Source: Candidatus Heimdallarchaeota archaeon
Lineage (GTDB): Archaea > Asgardarchaeota > Heimdallarchaeia > JABLTI01
Assembly (NCBI GenBank): GCA_030667035.1
Contig: DAOUWQ010000016.1
Location: 1-10,544 of the forward strand
Direction: 5' to 3'
Length of the DNA stretch: 10,544 nucleotides
The stretch's first letter is position 1. Each line of letters opens with the position of its first letter. A program made the position numbers and the translations under genes. This document shows positions 1 through 5,389 of this stretch, one piece after another. Under the pieces are notes generated by a model, which worked only from the letters and a program-made list of their open reading frames with translations, did not search any database and was not told the DNA's origin.

Positions 1-755
1 AAACTAATTTCTTTACCTACTTTATAACCAGCAGCTTCTGTTGCTTCCTCCAATAGTGAAAGTGCTTCATCACTGGTATCTACAGGAGAACCAAAACCAC
101 CTTCATCACCAATATTTGTAGCTAAAGGACCATATTTTTTCTTCAGAATAGTTTTCAAACTTTGATAAATCTCTGCAACAGATCTTATTCCATCACGAAA
201 ATTGCTGAAGTCTATTGGCATTAACATAAATTCTTGAGGAGCAAGTTTTCCTCCAGCATGTTTTCCGCCATTAATCACGTTAGCCATAGGAATCGGAAGT
301 AAAAACTTCTCAGAGGTTTTCCCATAGGCTAAATTGTATATTTGTTTGTATAGAGGAATTCCATTCTCTTTGGCACTCAATTTGCATGCCGCGAGTGAAA
401 CACCCAACATTGCATTTGCACCCAGTTTAGACTTATTTGGTGTACCATCTAATTCTAACATGGTTGTATCAATTAATCGAACATCTCTTGAGTCAAAACC
501 TTTCACTACAGGAAAGATTTGCTCATTGACATTACTGATAGCTTGTAATACACCTTTTCCATGAAATCTCTTAGCATCCTTATCACGCATTTCAAGAGCT
601 ACATTGCTACCTGTGCTTGCACCTGAGGGAACAGCAGCGATAACAGTTGTTCCTCCCTCTGAAGTCATTTCTACTTCAACGGTTGGGTTACCTCGAGAGT
701 CCAAAATTTCTCGAGCATAAATTTTTTTAATCCGGAATTTTGCATCATCTATCAA
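1..755 (-). CDS. eno: Enolase (phosphopyruvate hydratase), N-terminal part, cut at the window edge
   Basis: Enolase interconverts 2-phosphoglycerate and phosphoenolpyruvate in the cytoplasmic glycolytic/gluconeogenic pathway. About 251 residues are visible and the C-terminal barrel continues beyond base 1. Recognisable family motifs are ILDSRGNPTVEVE (residues 17-29), the mobile loop SGASTG (44-49), LGANAMLGVS (111-120), NGGKHAGG (162-169, with the active-site histidine H166), E175 in PQEF, and NIGDEGGFG (214-222, with the catalytic acid E218). No ATG or GTG lies in frame upstream. The likely start is TTG at 755-753, ten bases after AGGA at 769-766. The next gene upstream on this strand ends at 849, with A/T tracts between, so enolase probably has its own promoter. 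Identity is certain; the start is less so. Confidence 0.96.
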   Translation of the reverse strand, partial: MIDDAKFRIKKIYAREILDSRGNPTVEVEMTSEGGTTVIAAVPSGASTGSNVALEMRDKDAKRFHGKGVLQAISNVNEQIFPVVKGFDSRDVRLIDTTMLELDGTPNKSKLGANAMLGVSLAACKLSAKENGIPLYKQIYNLAYGKTSEKFLLPIPMANVINGGKHAGGKLAPQEFMLMPIDFSNFRDGIRSVAEIYQSLKTILKKKYGPLATNIGDEGGFGSPVDTSDEALSLLEEATEAAGYKVGKEIS

Positions 756-825
756 ATTACTAACATCCTTTCTATTATACTTAAAATTAATTTTATTTTG
801 ATAAAAATGTAGCGACTTACTTTGG

Positions 826-844
826 AAAAAATGAAGAAAAAAAC
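826..844 (-). terminator. T-rich terminator after the membrane-protein gene
   Basis: Read on the minus strand, this spacer contains two T-runs (seven and six T) directly after the stop of the 849-1403 gene and ahead of enolase. T-tracts are the usual archaeal termination signal, so the two genes are probably separate transcription units. Confidence 0.45.
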
Positions 845-848
845 TACT

Positions 849-1403
849 TTACATACTATTTCTCTCTAATCGTTTTTCTCGATTTTTTACTATATTCCCA
901 AATAAACTGTAGCCATTAAAGAGAGCAATGAGAAGAAGGGTCAATGATACAAAAACAAAAGCAGCAGTAACCGTGAAAGTAACATGTTCAATGTGAACAA
1001 CATAAATAGCGAATGGAATATATAATACAGCTCCAATAAAACCAAGAGAGGAGCTTAACAGATTAATCACTCGAAAAGATAGTTTCCAAAGATCATTTAT
1101 TTCAAAAATCAGTGCTAAACTTGCTAAAATAGTAATACAAATTCCAATTAGAAGAAGAATAGGACTACTTGGAGAAAAATGTCCTTCCCAATCTTGAAAA
1201 TCTCCAACATCCACAGTTTCACCTGATTGATCAATATCAATTGTTTTCCAATCACCATCAAAATAAACATACTCTTCATGAAAGTTTATTCCATCACCCC
1301 ATTTATAACTCAGAAAAGGAGTAAAAATAGTTACAAAAAGTAAACCTAAACCTAATAGCGATATAATTAACCATTTTTTATCGGTATTCAATACTATCCC
1401 CAC
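849..1403 (-). CDS. Unknown four-helix membrane protein
   Basis: I do not recognise this 184-residue protein. It shows four hydrophobic segments at about residues 11-31, 80-101, 112-136 and 142-165. Between helices 1 and 2 lies a 48-residue acidic, aromatic-rich loop (32-79). The N-terminus (TDKK) and the C-terminal tail (KNREKRLER) are basic, so by the positive-inside rule both ends are cytoplasmic and the acidic loop faces outward. The start is GTG at 1403. No Shine-Dalgarno is visible. A TATA-like element at 1421-1430 lies about 25 bases upstream, so the mRNA is probably leaderless. The neighbouring enolase does not suggest a role. The C-terminus is hydrophilic and there is no catalytic motif that I can see. 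Confidence 0.75.
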   Translation of the reverse strand: MGIVLNTDKKWLIISLLGLGLLFVTIFTPFLSYKWGDGINFHEEYVYFDGDWKTIDIDQSGETVDVGDFQDWEGHFSPSSPILLLIGICITILASLALIFEINDLWKLSFRVINLLSSSLGFIGAVLYIPFAIYVVHIEHVTFTVTAAFVFVSLTLLLIALFNGYSLFGNIVKNREKRLERNSM

Positions 1404-1420
1404 AATGAGAACAAAGATTT

Positions 1421-1430
1421 AGATATTAAA
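1421..1430 (-). promoter_or_regulatory. TATA-like box for the membrane-protein gene
   Basis: On the minus strand this reads TTTAATATCT. Its centre is about 25 bases upstream of the GTG at 1403. That is the archaeal TATA-to-start-site distance and implies a leaderless transcript. Confidence 0.4.
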
Positions 1431-1459
1431 AGAATTGCTAATGAGAAAAAGCAAAAAAT

Positions 1460-1597
1460 TGGTGCGGAGGGCGCGATTCGAACACGCGAACCTCTACAGG
1501 AAAGGATTTCCTATTCCATCTGGCCCTGAGGTTTACTCGATCGACTTGATCGGGGATCTTAAGTCCTTCGCCGTTGACCTAGCTGGGCTACCTCCGC
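1460..1597 (-). tRNA. tRNA-Leu(UAA) with a 50-base intron, CCA encoded
   Basis: The acceptor arms GCGGAGG (1597-1591) and CCTCCGC (1470-1464) pair perfectly. They are followed by discriminator A (1463) and an encoded CCA (1462-1460). The D arm carries A14-G15, the site for archaeosine. The anticodon stem is AAGGA/TCCTT and the loop CTTAAGA has anticodon TAA at 1561-1559. A long variable arm (CCT-GTAG-AGG) and the T arm GCGTG-TTCGAAT-CGCGC confirm a class II leucine tRNA. The anticodon stem closes only if about 50 bases (1557-1508) are removed after position 37. This is the canonical archaeal intron site cut by the tRNA endonuclease at a bulge-helix-bulge. The intron begins with ATCC, the same four bases that begin exon 2. 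Confidence 0.95.
1508..1557 (-). other. Intron of tRNA-Leu(UAA)
   Basis: This insert of about 50 bases lies between G37 and A38 and is inferred from closure of the AAGGA/TCCTT anticodon stem. It contains an internal self-complementary part (GATC-AAGTC-GATC). The exact junction is uncertain by a base or two because the same bases recur at both ends. Confidence 0.8.
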
Positions 1598-1761
1598 AAT
1601 AGAATATATCAACAGCTTCTCAGTAATTACTTTTTGTTTTTTATTCTGTTAAAAAGTTTTGTGTAGAATAAAATATTACTATTTAGCTATGGTATTTTGC
1701 AAAGTAGCAAAACTATTTAAGAGAACTTTAATTTAGCATTCATTAGTAACTAAAGTAAACA

Positions 1762-1880
1762 GCCGAGGTAGCCTAGCCCGGTATGGCGGTGGTCTCGAAA
1801 ATCTTAGGTTGAGAACCTTTTCTCTCGAGTCAACCACTGCGTGCAAGCGCTCGGGGGTTCAAATCCCCTCCTCGGCACCA
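1762..1880 (+). tRNA. tRNA-Ser(CGA) with a 32-base intron, CCA encoded
   Basis: The acceptor arms GCCGAGG (1762-1768) and CCTCGGC (1870-1876) pair perfectly and the gene ends with an encoded CCA (1878-1880). The anticodon stem GTGGT (1789-1793) pairs with ACCAC (1833-1837) once 32 bases are removed. This gives the loop CTCGAAA with anticodon CGA (1796-1798). The long variable arm after ACCAC (GCG-TGCAA-CGC type) and the T arm GGGGG-TTCAAAT-CCCCT fit a class II serine tRNA. G15 is present in the D loop. The discriminator at 1877 is A, whereas archaeal serine tRNAs normally have G73. The gene is followed by a T6 run. Confidence 0.93.
1800..1831 (+). other. Intron of tRNA-Ser(CGA)
   Basis: This 32-base insert directly after anticodon-loop position 37 is inferred because only its removal joins a 7-base loop to a perfect 5-bp stem. 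It contains AGGTT...AACCT (1806-1810 / 1815-1819), a short internal hairpin. Confidence 0.8.
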
Positions 1881-1881
1881 A

Positions 1882-1887
1882 TTTTTT
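1882..1887 (+). terminator. T6 terminator of tRNA-Ser
   Basis: Six T directly follow the encoded CCA, as is usual behind archaeal tRNA genes. Confidence 0.5.
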
Positions 1888-1944
1888 CTAATTAGCGCTA
1901 AAGTTAAAAAATTGTTTTTATAAAATAGGTTAATGAATTGTTTT

Positions 1945-1959
1945 TGGAACCTTGTTCCA
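1945..1959. repeat. Perfect short hairpin in the tRNA-Ser / uS10 spacer
   Basis: TGGAAC-CTT-GTTCCA is a perfect 6-bp inverted repeat with a 3-base loop. It lies in the 180-base spacer between the 3' ends of tRNA-Ser and uS10. A 10-base palindrome, TTAGCGCTAA, also occurs at 1892-1901. No reading frame is evident in this spacer. Confidence 0.4.
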
Positions 1960-2032
1960 CCTAAAAGGAGAAGTATTACAAGCGAAGGTTTTCCAGACCG
2001 AATTTCACTTGTTTTTTTGCTTGAACAGGTTT

Positions 2033-2050
2033 CCGCTTTTTGATCAGCGG
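2033..2050 (-). terminator. Stem-loop just downstream of uS10
   Basis: Read on the minus strand, CCGCT...AGCGG forms a 5-bp stem with an 8-base loop, starting about 10 bases after the uS10 stop. No T-run follows on that strand. It may therefore protect the 3' end or pause polymerase instead of terminating in the usual archaeal way. Confidence 0.35.
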
Positions 2051-2060
2051 CTTATTACCT

Positions 2061-2375
2061 TTATCGTGAAAGTTCTATTTCTACGTGAATGTCATCTGGC
2101 ATTTTTACTCTCATAATTTGTTTGAGAGTTCTCTCTTCTGCATCTATATCAATTAATCTTTTATGGATGCGCATTTCATAATGCTCAAAAGTTTGTGTAC
2201 CATTTCCACATGGGGATTTTCTTACTGGTACGGTTATCACTTTTGTTGGGAGAGGTATCGGTCCTTTCATTCTTACGCCAGTTCTTTCAGCAATTTTACT
2301 TACTTGATTGCAAACTTGGGCCAATGAATCAGTATTTTGGCCACTTAATCTTATTCTTGCGCGATGCGCTGACAT
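2061..2375 (-). CDS. rps10: 30S ribosomal protein uS10
   Basis: uS10 is part of the 30S head near the A-site side. This 104-residue protein has the usual archaeal length and the conserved start ARIRLSGQNTDSL (residues 6-18). It also has the long-loop region GPIPLPTKVITVPVRKSPCGNG (38-59, described in parts here) and the motif MRIHKRLIDI (68-77). The ATG at 2375 is preceded nine bases upstream by AGGA (2388-2385). In most archaea this gene closes the operon holding elongation factor 1-alpha. Here the upstream neighbour is transcribed the other way, so uS10 is monocistronic at its 5' side. A TATA-like element lies about 50 bases upstream. Confidence 0.97.
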   Translation of the reverse strand: MSAHRARIRLSGQNTDSLAQVCNQVSKIAERTGVRMKGPIPLPTKVITVPVRKSPCGNGTQTFEHYEMRIHKRLIDIDAEERTLKQIMRVKMPDDIHVEIELSR

Positions 2376-2423
2376 AGTTAGTATTCCTACCTATTATTGG
2401 TATAGCTTTTTTTCTCTAGATTT

Positions 2424-2435
2424 CTTTTAAAAAAC
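2424..2435. promoter_or_regulatory. Shared, near-symmetrical TATA element for uS10 and the divergent membrane gene
   Basis: The core reads CTTTTAAAAAAC on the plus strand and GTTTTTTAAAAG on the minus strand, so it is TATA-like in both directions. It sits about 50 bases from the uS10 ATG and about 65 from the GTG of the plus-strand gene. This would give leaders of roughly 25 and 40 bases. No second good TATA box is obvious in the 120-base divergent spacer. Confidence 0.45.
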
Positions 2436-2495
2436 TTTCCATTGTGTTTTATTGGTTCTTAAACGTGAGCATTTCTTAGAGCTAACATTTATGTA

Positions 2496-2981
2496 GTGAA
2501 ATTTGTTATAGATAATTTAGATGGAGTTATTACTGTGTTTCGGCCTTCAAAAGAACTTTTAACAGAACCCGGAATTAGATATCTTGAATATTATGGTATG
2601 CGCTATATTCGAGCTTATTCGTATTTGAGGATTGGTATGGCAGTAATGAGTGGTATATTTTTTAGTGTTGCAATGGTTACTTTTTCACTTCATGTAATGG
2701 ATGATTTTATTCCATTCTATTATGTTATGAGTGGAATGGGTGGAATCTTTTTCCTACTAGCAATTATTTTCGTATTATTTTTTCCAGATAGAAGATTTTT
2801 CAAAAAGATAGTAGAATTGCGTGATAAAAACGCAGTTACGGAACTCAAAGAAATACTTTCCAAACCAGGTGTTAAATCTACATTAGCTATGTTGGCATTA
2901 ATTGATTTGGGGGAAGTTGAACCTGAATCCTTCTATCGAATGAATAGAGGGAGTGATCAGCAATCCTTAGGTGGATTATGA
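2496..2981 (+). CDS. Unknown two-helix membrane protein with a cytosolic C-terminal domain
   Basis: I do not recognise this 161-residue protein. A 44-residue N-terminal part with aromatic residues (YLEYYGMRYIRAYSYLR, 29-45) precedes two hydrophobic segments at about 45-67 and 72-97. The segments are joined by a short loop containing DD, so they form a helical hairpin. The C-terminal 60 residues are charged and probably helical (RRFFKKIVELRDKNAVTELKEILSKP). The pattern LKEIL...LAMLALIDLG resembles one helical-repeat unit. The start is GTG at 2496; no in-frame ATG or clear Shine-Dalgarno lies upstream. The gene sits between uS10 and uL3, where no such protein belongs in the classical ribosomal operons. 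Function is unknown. Confidence 0.72.
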   Translation: MKFVIDNLDGVITVFRPSKELLTEPGIRYLEYYGMRYIRAYSYLRIGMAVMSGIFFSVAMVTFSLHVMDDFIPFYYVMSGMGGIFFLLAIIFVLFFPDRRFFKKIVELRDKNAVTELKEILSKPGVKSTLAMLALIDLGEVEPESFYRMNRGSDQQSLGGL

Positions 2982-3019
2982 ATACTGGATGCGATTTAGG
3001 TTAAGATTTTTAAAGCTTG

Positions 3020-3060
3020 AACTATAAAAGAAAATCGTTCCGTTTTCATTCTTTATAAAG
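3020..3060 (+). promoter_or_regulatory. Two TATA-like boxes far upstream of rpl3
   Basis: ACTATAAAAG (about 3020-3029) and CTTTATAAAG (3051-3060) both fit the archaeal TATA consensus. Transcription from the second would begin near 3085 and give rpl3 a leader of about 160 bases. That leader would contain all the stem-loops described at 3121-3233. Whether this or the box at 3173-3181 is used cannot be told from sequence. Confidence 0.4.
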
Positions 3061-3068
3061 GAACTTTA

Positions 3069-3087
3069 TTGTCACAATCAATGACAA
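3069..3087. repeat. Inverted repeat TTGTCA...TGACAA
   Basis: This is a perfect 6-bp inverted repeat with a 7-base centre, about 10 bases downstream of the second upstream TATA-like box. It falls where transcription would start, so it could be an operator. This is tentative. Confidence 0.3.
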
Positions 3088-3120
3088 AGTTAAAATAAGA
3101 GTAAAAATCGTTTTTCGTTC

Positions 3121-3159
3121 CACTGGCAATTGAGGGTGAGATTATCCAAGATTCCAGTG
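3121..3159 (+). promoter_or_regulatory. Leader stem-loop 1 upstream of rpl3
   Basis: CACTGG (3121-3126) pairs with CCAGTG (3154-3159). After a single-base bulge, AATT pairs with GATT, giving about 10 bp. It would be transcribed only from the upstream TATA boxes. Confidence 0.35.
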
Positions 3160-3160
3160 T

Positions 3161-3198
3161 TAAAGTTTGGTCTTATAAAATAGAGACTTCAAACTTTA
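3161..3198 (+). promoter_or_regulatory. Long inverted repeat enclosing a TATA box (leader stem-loop 2 or operator)
   Basis: TAAAGTTTGGTCT (3161-3173) is complementary to AGAC plus CAAACTTTA (3184-3187, 3190-3198) with a two-base TT bulge, giving 13 bp. The 10-base centre, TATAAAATAG, is itself a good TATA box. TATA at about 3173-3181 would start transcription near 3204 and give rpl3 a leader of about 40 bases. The arms could bind a dimeric regulator either side of the TATA box, or fold as RNA when transcription comes from upstream. Confidence 0.5.
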
Positions 3199-3211
3199 GG
3201 CTTTGAAAAAG

Positions 3212-3235
3212 CCAATCGTAAAAGTTCGATTGGAG
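3212..3235 (+). promoter_or_regulatory. Leader stem-loop 3 overlapping the rpl3 ribosome-binding site
   Basis: CCAATCG (3212-3218) pairs perfectly with CGATTGG (3227-3233) around an 8-base loop. The last two G of the stem are the first two bases of the Shine-Dalgarno GGAG (3232-3235), nine bases ahead of the ATG at 3245. Folding would hide half of the ribosome-binding site, so this is a candidate translational control element. Confidence 0.5.
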
Positions 3236-3244
3236 AAAATTATC

Positions 3245-4240
3245 ATGGGTCATCGTAAGAGTAACGCACCACACCAGGGATCACTCTCCTTCAGAAGAGT
3301 CCGAGTTAAGACTCAGAAGGGAAAAATACGATCTTGGCCTGATTGGGATGGAGCCCCTAAGCTCCTTGGATTCGCAGGATTCAAAGCCGGCATGACGCAT
3401 GTGACTGTCATCGAGAATCGAAAGAACAGTCCAATGTTCAATCAGGAACGCATTGTTCCTGTAACTATATTAGAATGCCCACCTCTCAAGGTGATTGGTA
3501 TCAGGGGATATCGTTATACCCCCACAGGACTTGCTATTGCTGCAGAAGCAATGATCAAGGACCTTCCTGAAGATCTTGGTCGAAGAATGATTCTTCCTAA
3601 GAAATATGATGCCAAAGCACGACTAAAAACCCTACAAGAGCGTCTAGGGTCAATTTATGAATTGAGAGCTATTGTCATGACGGATCCACAACAAGCAAAA
3701 CTTCCGCGTAAGTCACCTGATATCCTTGAGATAAAGGTTGGCGCTAAAGTAATGATGGAAGGTTTTGAGTTTGTTAAATCCCTTTTAGGTAAAACAGTCA
3801 CACTTGATTCTGTTTTCGAGATCGGTGAATTAGTTGATACCATAGGTGTTACAAAAGGTAAAGGTATACAAGGGCCTGTTAGAAGGTTTGGTATTAAGAT
3901 ACTTCCTCGAAAGACTCGAGGAGTTAAACGAAAACCTGGAGCATTAGGACCATGGACTCCTGCGCGTACTATGTACACAGTTGCACACCAAGGTCAGCAT
4001 GGTTACCACCAACGTACTGAGTATAATAAACTCATTATGAAAATTGGTACAAAAGAGGAGAACATTACTCCCGCTGGCGGTTATAAGAAATTTGGTTTTG
4101 TCAACAGTTATTTCGTAGTTATGAAAGGCAGTATCCAAGGACCACCTAAAAGACTTATAACATTGAGGAGTCCAATACGGGGGAAGAAACCCGTAACTGC
4201 ACCTGAAATTTTGCAGATTTCCCTCAGCAGTAAAATGTAG
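3245..4240 (+). CDS. rpl3: 50S ribosomal protein uL3
   Basis: uL3 nucleates early 50S assembly and reaches toward the peptidyl-transferase centre. The protein is 331 residues, normal for archaea. It begins with the archaeal signature MGHRKSNAPHQGSLSFRR. Further conserved parts are GFAGFKAGMTH, the GVTKGKGIQGPVRRFGIK motif, the basic loop LPRKTRGVKRKPGALGPWTPARTMYT and GQHGYHQRTEYNK. The reading frame is open from a TTG at 3203. I chose ATG 3245 because it matches the family start and has GGAG nine bases upstream; the 14 extra residues would match nothing in the family. It leads the rpl3-rpl4-rpl23-rpl2 run, with only five bases to rpl4, and follows a structured leader. Confidence 0.97.
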   Translation: MGHRKSNAPHQGSLSFRRVRVKTQKGKIRSWPDWDGAPKLLGFAGFKAGMTHVTVIENRKNSPMFNQERIVPVTILECPPLKVIGIRGYRYTPTGLAIAAEAMIKDLPEDLGRRMILPKKYDAKARLKTLQERLGSIYELRAIVMTDPQQAKLPRKSPDILEIKVGAKVMMEGFEFVKSLLGKTVTLDSVFEIGELVDTIGVTKGKGIQGPVRRFGIKILPRKTRGVKRKPGALGPWTPARTMYTVAHQGQHGYHQRTEYNKLIMKIGTKEENITPAGGYKKFGFVNSYFVVMKGSIQGPPKRLITLRSPIRGKKPVTAPEILQISLSSKM

Positions 4241-4245
4241 GAGAC

Positions 4246-5085
4246 ATGAAACAAATGAAAACTAAAATCTATGGTGCAATTGGATTAGCTAAAAAAGCAC
4301 GGGTAGAATTACCAGATGTTTTTGATACACCCTATAGACCTGATCTTATTAAACGGGCTGTCTTAGCCGTACAAAGTACTAAAAGACAACCAAAAGGAAC
4401 TAAGTTTAAGGCAGGTTGGACTGTAGCTTCAAGTTGGGGCACAGGTAGAGGTGCTGCTAGAACTCCAAGAAGTCATGGTAGCAGAACACATTCAGCTTCT
4501 AGAGGTGCATTAGTGAATTACACCGTTGGTGGTAGAGCCGCTCATCCTCCTAAACCTGAAAAGAAAATTGTTGAGAACATCAACAAGAAAGAACGTCGAT
4601 TAGCAATTCGCAGCGCAATTGCCGCTACATCTAGCAAGGATTTAGTCCTAGGTCGCGGTCATAGAGCTGATAGCTTTGAATTACTTCCAATCATTTTCGA
4701 GGATGGAATTCATGATAAAGTTGCTAAAACTAAAGACGCAATAGAGCTCCTTACAAAAATAGGCTTAATTAATGACATTGAACGATCCAAAGATGGAAAA
4801 CACATCCGAGCCGGAAAAGGCAAAGGTAGAGGACGCAAGTATAAGAAACCTGTCGGACCACTTTTTGTTGTTGACAGAGAATCTAGCTTCTGTAACTCTA
4901 TAAGAAACCTTTCTGGTGTCGAAATTGTCGATGTAAAGTACTTGAATGCTGAAATGCTTGCACCAGGTACTCATGCAGGTAGATTAACTGTCTGGATGGA
5001 GAAAACTATTGATATTATCAATACAACCTATCCTAGCAAGAAAATAACTGCATCTAAAACCAAGAAAACAACCGCTGCAAAATAG
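4246..5085 (+). CDS. rpl4: 50S ribosomal protein uL4
   Basis: uL4 lines the exit tunnel through its extended loop. The protein has 279 residues if read from ATG 4246. The tunnel loop is clear in the first third (GWTVASSWGTGRGAARTPRSHG.., then GGRAAHPPKPEKKIVENINKKER). The archaeal C-terminal domain follows (KYKKPVGPLFVVDRE, LAPGTHAGRLTVW). It ends in a lysine/threonine-rich tail (about 262-279) that makes it slightly longer than many archaeal versions. GGAG (4240-4243) overlaps the uL3 stop but is only two bases from ATG 4246. The in-frame ATG at 4255 has an 11-base spacing and could be the real start (276 residues). Translation is probably coupled to uL3. Confidence 0.96.
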   Translation: MKQMKTKIYGAIGLAKKARVELPDVFDTPYRPDLIKRAVLAVQSTKRQPKGTKFKAGWTVASSWGTGRGAARTPRSHGSRTHSASRGALVNYTVGGRAAHPPKPEKKIVENINKKERRLAIRSAIAATSSKDLVLGRGHRADSFELLPIIFEDGIHDKVAKTKDAIELLTKIGLINDIERSKDGKHIRAGKGKGRGRKYKKPVGPLFVVDRESSFCNSIRNLSGVEIVDVKYLNAEMLAPGTHAGRLTVWMEKTIDIINTTYPSKKITASKTKKTTAAK

Positions 5086-5100
5086 GAGATTTGAAAACAA

Positions 5101-5373
5101 ATGAGTCTTGAAGAAAACTTATACTCGATAATTATTGCTCCTTTTAGTAGCGAAAGAATTTTCGAGCTAATTGAGAGTCAAAATAAGCTTGCTTTTATTG
5201 TTAAGCGCACAGCAAATAAACAAACAATAAAACGAGCCATTGAAAAACTCTACAATGTGAAAATTGTAAAAATTAATACAATGATCACACCAGCTGGCAA
5301 GAAGAAGGCTATTGTTCGTTTACATGAAACACACAATGCTGTTGATCTTGCTACAGCCTTAGGATTAATGTAA
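5101..5373 (+). CDS. rpl23: 50S ribosomal protein uL23
   Basis: uL23 sits at the tunnel exit and is the docking site for the signal recognition particle and other nascent-chain factors. The 90 residues match archaeal length. Conserved features are the start of the fold (YSIIIAPFSSERIFELIE), the basic NKQTIKRAIEKLYNVKIVKINTM strand-helix and the closing AGKKKAIVRL. GGAG at 5085-5088 overlaps the uL4 stop and lies 12 bases from ATG 5101, a little far. No better start exists in frame. It is separated from uL4 by 15 bases and from uL2 by 16, so it is co-transcribed with both. Confidence 0.96.
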   Translation: MSLEENLYSIIIAPFSSERIFELIESQNKLAFIVKRTANKQTIKRAIEKLYNVKIVKINTMITPAGKKKAIVRLHETHNAVDLATALGLM

Positions 5374-5389
5374 TTTGGAGGCATGAATC

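Noticed and set aside
334..564. Plus-strand 76-codon frame opposite enolase
   Set aside because: It lies entirely antisense to conserved enolase motifs and its sequence is the mirror of that coding.
3203..3244. Longer uL3 start at TTG 3203 adding 14 residues
   Set aside because: The extra residues match nothing in the uL3 family, the TTG lacks a ribosome-binding site, and ATG 3245 has GGAG at nine bases and the archaeal MGHRK start.
3655..3978. Minus-strand open frame of 107 codons inside rpl3
   Set aside because: It is a shadow of a well-conserved ribosomal gene with no promoter or ribosome-binding site of its own.
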